Below, piece after piece: positions 58,100-64,000 of a stretch of 64,000 nucleotides of DNA (position 1 is its first letter; every line of letters begins with the position of its first letter). The stretch lies in the NCBI GenBank assembly GCA_030998225.1, contig JAPYXD010000746.1:3534001-3598000 (forward strand), in the 5' to 3' direction. The notes under the pieces are model-generated. The model ran no database searches, had not been told where the DNA came from, and worked only from the letters and a program-made list of their open reading frames with translations. Source of the DNA: Diplolepis rosae. Lineage: Eukaryota; Arthropoda; Insecta; Hymenoptera; Diplolepididae. Made by a program: the position numbers and the translations under genes.

Positions 58100-58320
58100 A
58101 TGTAAATTCTAAATGTATAAGATTTACCAGCGATAGACTCTAGTCGAACTGCATGCATGGACTAACGCAAGACGTAGTCAAGTGCCACGTAGAGGCGGTT
58201 CGACTTCTCCATCAGCTTATCAAGTAGTCAAAAAAAATATTCCAAAAAGTTTAAGTCAAACTTCTCGGAATATTCCATGATTTTTGATAATTTTGGGTTG
58301 GCATATCTGTATACATAATA
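58100..58320 (+). ncRNA. Duplicated structured locus, copy 1 (candidate ncRNA)
   Basis: An AGTCGAAC/GTTCGACT 8-bp stem (about 58142-58206) encloses GACTA/TAGTC and GCC/GGC sub-stems, a cloverleaf-like layout. Downstream, AATATTCC pairs with GGAATATT around AAGTTT/AAACTT (58237-58275). The block is repeated at 58501-58721 at about 98 percent by eye, while the spacer that follows has diverged much more. No ORF. It could also be a transposon fragment homogenised by conversion. Confidence 0.4.
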
Positions 58321-58500
58321 AACTTACTTCATAAAGGCTGAACAATTAAAGCTTAATTATCAGCAACATGATGAAATTAATATTTTATGAGCTTGTAGAA
58401 TACAAAATGAATTTTAATTTAATTATAATCATTTTATCCACTACAGTTTTTGATCGTTTATCAAATTACCACGTTTTATGCTAGATATTAATTCCTTTAT

Positions 58501-58721
58501 CTTATAAATTCTAAATGTATAAGATTTACCAGCGATAGACTCTAGTCGAAGTGCATGCATGGACTAACGCAAGACGTAGTCAAGTGCCACGTAGAGGCGG
58601 TTCGACTTCTCCATCAGCTTATCAAGTAGTCAAAAAGAATATTCCAAAAAGTTTAGGTCAAACTTCACGGAATATTCCATGATTTTTGATAATTTTGGGT
58701 TGGCATATCTGTATACATAAT
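58501..58721 (+). ncRNA. Duplicated structured locus, copy 2 (candidate ncRNA)
   Basis: It lies 401 bases after copy 1 in the same orientation. Of the changes seen, two fall in the loop and internal bulge of the downstream hairpin (58638-58676), one is in unpaired sequence, and one breaks the innermost pair of the 8-bp stem (C to G). The helices are otherwise kept. Confidence 0.4.
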
Positions 58722-59407
58722 CAAATTATTTCATAAAGGCTAAACAATCAACGCCTAATCATCATCAACATGAATAAATAAATATTTTCTGGGCTATTAG
58801 GATACAAAATGAAGATTAATTTATATTAATTTTTTTTCATTATAAATGTTTAGTTAAATTTTTCGGAAATTTATAATTATATATATACATCTAGTCTTTG
58901 GCCCTGCAGAAAATAACTTACCTGCAAACATTATTTGTTATTCATGAAATTCTATCATGAATTCTCCTTTACAAAAATCTCGCATTGAACTGTTGGAGGC
59001 CAATACTTTTCATTGCGCTACTGGTAATTGAACTCAATACACACTTGATTATACAATCTATTTTGCCTACTTTTGCACATACCTGTGTCTAAGGTTTAGA
59101 AGGGCGTGGATACTTTCAAATCTTATATAATATTAATTTGTCCAGTCTAATTTTGCTACCGTCTTAATTTATCACAAAATACATAACTCACTAATAGGTC
59201 ATTCAATGAAAACATTATCATTTGAAGCAACGTTTCAAAAAATTCTCTCGTTATGTGTGCAAATTTTTATCAAGGCGTATTCCCATCTAGTAGCCATCTA
59301 CCTGGATTTCTAGCCCAGTGATCTTGTGGTCAATTGAGTTTGTACAAACTCAGGCTGTGGAAAAATCTATACCTACTACGAAATAAATACCAAATTATAC
59401 CTGAAAC
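58722..59407. other. Non-coding spacer
   Basis: The start is the diverged spacer of the 401-bp tandem duplication. The rest is AT-rich without supportable features. Confidence 0.45.
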
Positions 59408-59499
59408 TAGTGTTGTAAATTTACCGGTGTGTCCTCCTTCAACCTTTAGCGACATGACTATAGATTAAAGGTGGAAAAATCGTTAAATTTACAACACTA
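59408..59499. mobile_element. 92-bp hAT-type MITE
   Basis: The ends are TAGTGTTGTAAATTTA and its reverse complement TAAATTTACAACACTA. The flanks CCTGAAAC (59400-59407) and CCTCAAAC (59500-59507) form an 8-bp target duplication with one change. The size, TAG-type ends and 8-bp target fit a hAT-mobilised MITE. Confidence 0.75.
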
Positions 59500-61000
59500 C
59501 CTCAAACTGTCTACAGGTCGCCTATAAGTTCGAGATGTGAATCCTCTTTTAACAAGGATTAATTCCGAATAAGTTTTCTGGGTGATTTAGGAATCAAATT
59601 TTTCCGGACTATTTCTATCTTGAAAATTTCCTAAATTATCCTTAGTCTCTAGACCACTTTTGTCAGAGGTACTTCTAAGCAAATGCTGTGCAAGAATTGT
59701 GACATAGTGTGAAGAATAAATTCAGAAGCAAGATAATACTGCAAAATATTGTCTTTTACGTAAGTATTCATTTGCATAAAATTGTTAATACAGTTATATT
59801 TTTGACGTGATAATAAGGTTTATTTTGTAGAAATTTAATTACATTGAGGAAATTAATTTGTGAAACTACTCGAATGAGTTGAGTAAATATTTATTCAGGC
59901 TACTCTTTTCAGCCACAGTTAGGTACAAAGATAATTGGATAAGTTTATTAAATATAGGAGTTTAAAAAAAAAATTAAAACAGAAGATTTATTGTGCAGTT
60001 CAATAATTAAAAGATAGTTTAACTGAAGGTTAAAGTATAATTCGCAGTTGTGTAAAATGTAAGGTACAATGTAGTATAGTGGAAACCAGTCGAAGAAACC
60101 GTGAGAGTCTGCAAAGAAACTTTCAAGCAGTGTTTGCAACATAAAGCACTTACTTTTTGAAAGCTTTGCTATATACATTTACACTTTCGAGCATATACAC
60201 AATACACATATACATACAGAAACATATAGTCTTGTTTATAGCTTATAATTTTATAAAATTTCGCAGACATACAGTGTGAATACTTAGCTATGATTTACGT
60301 ACATATATACTAAACTATTCTTATATTACACGCTTGTATAAACCTATACCCAAGTACTCGAAACTTCCATCGCTTCACATTGAGAGTAAAGTTTTGCACT
60401 GTCCTTCAATACTGATACCTTTATATTTATTTTTTTCTGTGTTATATTCTAAGTGGAACAAATGTCTCACTGCTTGTAAAAAATGACGCGCCAAAAATTG
60501 CTGGTTCTCCAAGTTCTATCTATAAAGGATCAAACATTCTATGGACCCAGGGTAATTTGAGAAAATTAGTACATTTTTCTGAAAATATTGTAGTTAAGGT
60601 TTGAATAAAATATTCAATAAATATAAACTTTCACTAACCGTTTGCTGACCATTCGCTGCGATCTCGTAATAATATAAATAAAAAGAGCATAAAAGACATT
60701 TAAATTGTTTCAATTATGATAAAAACGTAAAATTTAATATTGAATATTACATTTTCAATTTTACGTTACACATATTTTCATCTCACTTTTTTGCAGCCTA
60801 ATCACAGACTTTTCATTCAAAAAATGAATTGCTTTACGGAAAGGTAAAATTTTCTAATAGAAGGAGATAAATTAAAAAGCTGAAAAATGTGTTGAGTGAT
60901 ATTTGCATATGACCACATAAGTATTTATTAATTTCAAATTTGACATGAAAATTTTTTTTTCAAGTTAGTGTTTAAATCTTGTCACGATTTTACAAGATCT
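59500..61000. other. AT-rich intergenic sequence, no gene
   Basis: No convincing frame on either strand. 60770-60830 resembles the reverse of 49610-49690, a dispersed repeat. The short minus-strand frame at 59948-60178 has no domain and is probably chance. Confidence 0.45.
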
Positions 61001-61001
61001 T

Positions 61002-61487
61002 ATCCCTATTGAAAAACTTGACGTAAAAAATGACGTAAAAAACGACGTAAAAAATGGCGTAAAAAATGACGTAAAAAATGACGTAAAAAACGACGTCAAA
61101 AATGGCGTAAAAAACGACGTCAAGAATTGGGATAGTTTTTTACGTCATTTTTTACGTAATTTTTTACGTCAAGAATCTGTTGTCTTGAAAAGTGATATTG
61201 AAAAAGTGTGCGTGCATGTTGTAAATAATGGCACTGAGTATTTGTGTGTGGTACCTAATTTATACTCTTATTAGAAAAATATAGTCGATTCATTATATTT
61301 AATTGAATATACTCTTACAGAATCAGTAAACTAAAGTTAACCATAAAATATTGTACTATTTATTTTCCTCTTACATTTTTATGTCACTCCTTTACGGTAG
61401 GCGATTAAATATAAATTGTTTAGGCTTCTTAAAGAAAAACTTTACATAAAAAATGACGTAAAAACTTTACATAAAATCAATAGGGAT
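61002..61487. mobile_element. ATCCCTATTGA-ended MITE with a TGACGTAAAAAA minisatellite
   Basis: ATCCCTATTGA at 61002 and TCAATAGGGAT ending at 61487 are inverted ends. A 12-bp unit (TGACGTAAAAAA with variants CGACGT and TGGCGT) is repeated about nine times at 61019-61125, then three times inverted at 61138-61172, and again near 61447. Each unit holds a CRE-like TGACGT core. No protein is encoded. Confidence 0.7.
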
Positions 61488-62255
61488 GGACAGCTGCAAT
61501 CTGTTAAATGGAATATTTTGTAATTCTTAACTTGCCTGTTCTTATGAAATCGTATGAAAAATTTAAAGTCGATAAATGGTTAAAATTTTATATCAAGATT
61601 TTAATTACAACATTTTGCAGCTTTGTGAATAAACTGTTTCATTTAGAAAATACTTCAACTCTGTAAAGCATATTTAAATTTTAAGTATAAAATCCGTACT
61701 TAAGTCACAAAAAGTAAGATAAAAATACTCTCATTATAAAATTAAGAATGTAGATTTAGCACTCATTAGGTCAAATGTTTATTTTTTCTTCATGTAAAAT
61801 ACTTTGCACATAATTCTCTGATTAAATATTTTTTAAATGTTGGAACATTTAAGAAATTCATGAATATTTAACCTATTTATAAAAACTAAAAATTAACAAA
61901 TAAAGCTTCGACTGAAAAATCTGAGAATTTGTCAATTGTTGATCTTTTTTCTTGTAAATTTGAACATAGGAGGACTTGAAATACCAAAATGACATTATTT
62001 TCCAAGTGATGGTTAAACCTTTCTTTATTTTTATGAGGATTCTTTCCGAAGTTTATTTCAGGTGAGTGACTTTTTTTTAATGAAAGATTTTGTAATTCTA
62101 AATTATAGGCTCATCTTGTAACATTGTAAAAAGATTTAAAAACTTTAAAGTTAATTGTATAATACAAGTACTTTTATCCCAAGTTTTAGTCGACCTATCC
62201 GCAGACTTTTAATTTAAAAATTGGGATTCTTTATAAAGAGGAAAAAATTGTGTTA
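61488..62255. other. AT-rich intergenic sequence
   Basis: No gene or clear repeat recognised. Confidence 0.45.
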
Positions 62256-62259
62256 TTAA

Positions 62260-62659
62260 CCCTCCGTTACCAAACTTAAAAATTGCTACACGGTTACCAA
62301 ACCCTAGAGGATTTCTCCCTGTGTGTTAGAACATCTGCAGTGTTGCCAAATGTTGCGACTACTTGGTTGAACATGTAACATCAAAATGTGGCAACACCGC
62401 ACTCATGAACTCAAGCTATTTTCATTGCACGAAAGCCAAACTATGGAGGGATTCCCTCAGAATCCACGCACCTCTGGTTTTGAAAAGTCATTATTGAATG
62501 AGTATTCTACTTGAACATTTTTTATTGCTACAAAAAGCTTCAGGAATAATTCGTGGAAAGGTATTCAAACGGACCAGACTGTGTCAAGCGCAAAATAGAA
62601 GTTATTTCGAAAAAACTGACCCCACTGAGGGAATCCCTCATATGTTTGGTAACGGAAGG
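62260..62659. mobile_element. 400-bp piggyBac-type MITE
   Basis: TTAA at 62256-62259 and 62660-62663 flank the ends CCCTCCGTTACCAAAC and GTTTGGTAACGGAAGG. A second inner mirror pair (GAGGGATTCCCTCAG near 62446 and CTGAGGGAATCCCTC near 62624) is present. Exact TTAA targets with a CC-start repeat are characteristic of piggyBac. The frame at 62498-62686 extends past the element and looks spurious. Confidence 0.82.
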
Positions 62660-62663
62660 TTAA

Positions 62664-63261
62664 AGCAGTTAATTCCCAGAGTTTGAATATCTTTCATTTA
62701 ATATTTTGATTTGAAACATTGAAAATATTATTGAAATTGATATACCAAAGACAATTTAATTTTAATACGGATATATTCATATTTCAATAAACCTGTATAT
62801 CAGCTGAAATCAATATTCCAAAATATTTGAATCTTCAGACTTATACATTTCAAGCTTAATTTGTTCATGATACATTTTATCAAACTTTAATAAAAAGTTA
62901 TACTTTTTTATGTTATTTTATGACAAGTTGCATGCATTTAATACATTTTTCATAATAATAATTGCCCAAATAAAATCCCATTCTACTGTTTGAAAGTTTA
63001 CTCAACTGCTTCGGAATCATTTTTAATTTGCTATCGAATAATGAAACAAAATTATTGTAAAACTTCCTCCTAAGCCTTAATTTACTTTTGGCTAATCATT
63101 CGCAAATTACTGTTTTCAGTGTAATAAGTGAGGAAAGCATGCAATTACAGACAAGTGTGGTGTTTACGAGTTCTGCAAACATCAGAAATTTCCGATTGGG
63201 ACATACTTTTAGATATTTTATTCTTTTCTTTCCAGATTTGACTCACGTATAGTCGACTAAA
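62664..63261. other. Upstream region of the right-edge gene
   Basis: AT-rich sequence. A polypyrimidine tract and CAG (TTCTTTTCTTTCCAG, ending about 63235) just before the start codon looks like a splice acceptor, so the 5' untranslated region may contain an intron. Confidence 0.45.
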
Positions 63262-64000
63262 ATGAAGAGAACTAAATCTACTTTAGGAATCAGTGCCCGG
63301 CATTGGAGGAGGATCAAAGCTAGCAGAGTGGCTGCTGAAATGCAAGAAATAATACATGGAAAACGGAAACTTACTGATCTCAGTGACGATGACTCATCTG
63401 ATACGATTGATTACACCGAGCAAACTTTTTCACAAAAATCAATGAATGTTGATATTGCAGCAGGCACTGCGACTCCTATACCCCAACCAGAAGATGACCT
63501 TATATTTCCGTCTAGGAACGATGATTTTTCACACTTTGATGGTCTTTTTCCTCATGATGCAGACACTGACACTAGCAGTGAACCTGATCCGAATAGTGAA
63601 TTTGAAAATGATGTTGAATTGCAATGGTTCGACTGTCAGGAAAATTATAATGAGCTCTCTGTTGATAATGTACCAGAATACGACGATACAACTTTCCCGG
63701 ATTTCACGGAGGAAGATAGACGTTTAGATCGGTCAGATAAATTCAAACATCATCTCAGTTTGTGGTCTCTTGCTTTTGGAATACCACATATTGCTTTGAA
63801 AGTTCTTCTCGTCATTTTACGAAATTACACGGATCTCGTTTTGCCACGCGACAGTCGCACACTACTGAAAACTCCTCGGCATGTTGACATGATTGAAATG
63901 CCTAATGGTGCTCAGTACTGTCATTTTGGTCTGACGAAAGCAGTAGAAGAAATTGCACATAACTATCGAAAACGTGGAATTCGTACTAGACAAATTAGAC
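63262..64000 (+). CDS. Transposase-like protein, N-terminal 246 codons (continues beyond window)
   Basis: An open frame runs from an ATG (context CTAAAATGA) to the window edge with no stop. The first 40 residues are basic (HWRRIKASRVAAEMQEI), then a long acidic, Asp/Ser-rich linker follows. From about residue 160 a folded region starts: FKHHLSLWSLAFGIPHIAL, LPRDSRTLLKTPR, YCHFGL. I recall this W-A-I-H-A-L, LP-D-RTLL-TP, FGL pattern from large uncharacterised transposase-like proteins of arthropods and cnidarians, but I cannot name the superfamily. It is probably the 5' end of an autonomous transposon or a domesticated copy. The other-frame ORF at 63446-63727 is its shadow. Confidence 0.65.
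   Translation, partial: MKRTKSTLGISARHWRRIKASRVAAEMQEIIHGKRKLTDLSDDDSSDTIDYTEQTFSQKSMNVDIAAGTATPIPQPEDDLIFPSRNDDFSHFDGLFPHDADTDTSSEPDPNSEFENDVELQWFDCQENYNELSVDNVPEYDDTTFPDFTEEDRRLDRSDKFKHHLSLWSLAFGIPHIALKVLLVILRNYTDLVLPRDSRTLLKTPRHVDMIEMPNGAQYCHFGLTKAVEEIAHNYRKRGIRTRQIR

Noticed and set aside
61019..61172. A CRISPR array, because of regular short repeats
   Set aside because: Units are directly adjacent 12-mers without unique spacers, in a eukaryotic MITE.
63446..63727. 93-codon plus-strand frame
   Set aside because: Different frame inside the open transposase-like gene starting at 63262.

Overview
The window is a gene-poor, AT-rich stretch of an arthropod genome, most likely an insect. The evidence is an insect-type Tc1/mariner transposase, an insect endogenous retrovirus with env, a Copia element with the initiator-tRNA-Met primer site, a Penelope-like element, and P-, piggyBac-, hAT- and mariner-type fragments. 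I found no convincing host gene. The order cannot be fixed from the sequence alone. Two reading frames run off the window edges: an IS630-Tc1-mariner transposase on the minus strand (1-821) and a transposase-like protein on the plus strand (63262-64000).

Layout. 1-2.0 kb: transposase, then one arm copy of a dispersed repeat. 2.0-6.5 kb: a Penelope-like element with inverted arms, interrupted by a hAT-like element. 6.8-11.0 kb: a defective endogenous retrovirus with 223-bp LTRs and a 4-bp target duplication. 11.0-16.7 kb: repeats and nested fold-backs. 16.8-38.4 kb: a giant inverted repeat with arms of about 5.6 kb after later insertions are subtracted, centred near 27.87 kb. Copia, a palindromic ribozyme-like element, a solo LTR, a P-like element carrying a THAP gene, and a 2.8-kb fold-back block each sit in one arm only. 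38.4-49.4 kb: repeats, a MITE split by a 4.3-kb fold-back transposon, and an 81-bp minisatellite. 49.4-64 kb: a 0.93-kb direct duplication, a mariner fragment, a second ribozyme-bearing palindrome, a duplicated structured locus, small MITEs, and the right-edge gene.

The most interesting pattern is a group of 0.8-1 kb palindromic elements whose two arms each carry a hammerhead-ribozyme-like core in mirror orientation. Two of them are flanked by exact 13- and 14-bp target duplications, which points to retrotransposition. The resident Penelope-like element carries the same motif and the same mirror-arm layout, so these look like its non-autonomous relatives. The giant palindrome also acts as an internal control: most insertions in one arm have an exact empty site in the other, so boundaries and relative ages can be read inside this window.
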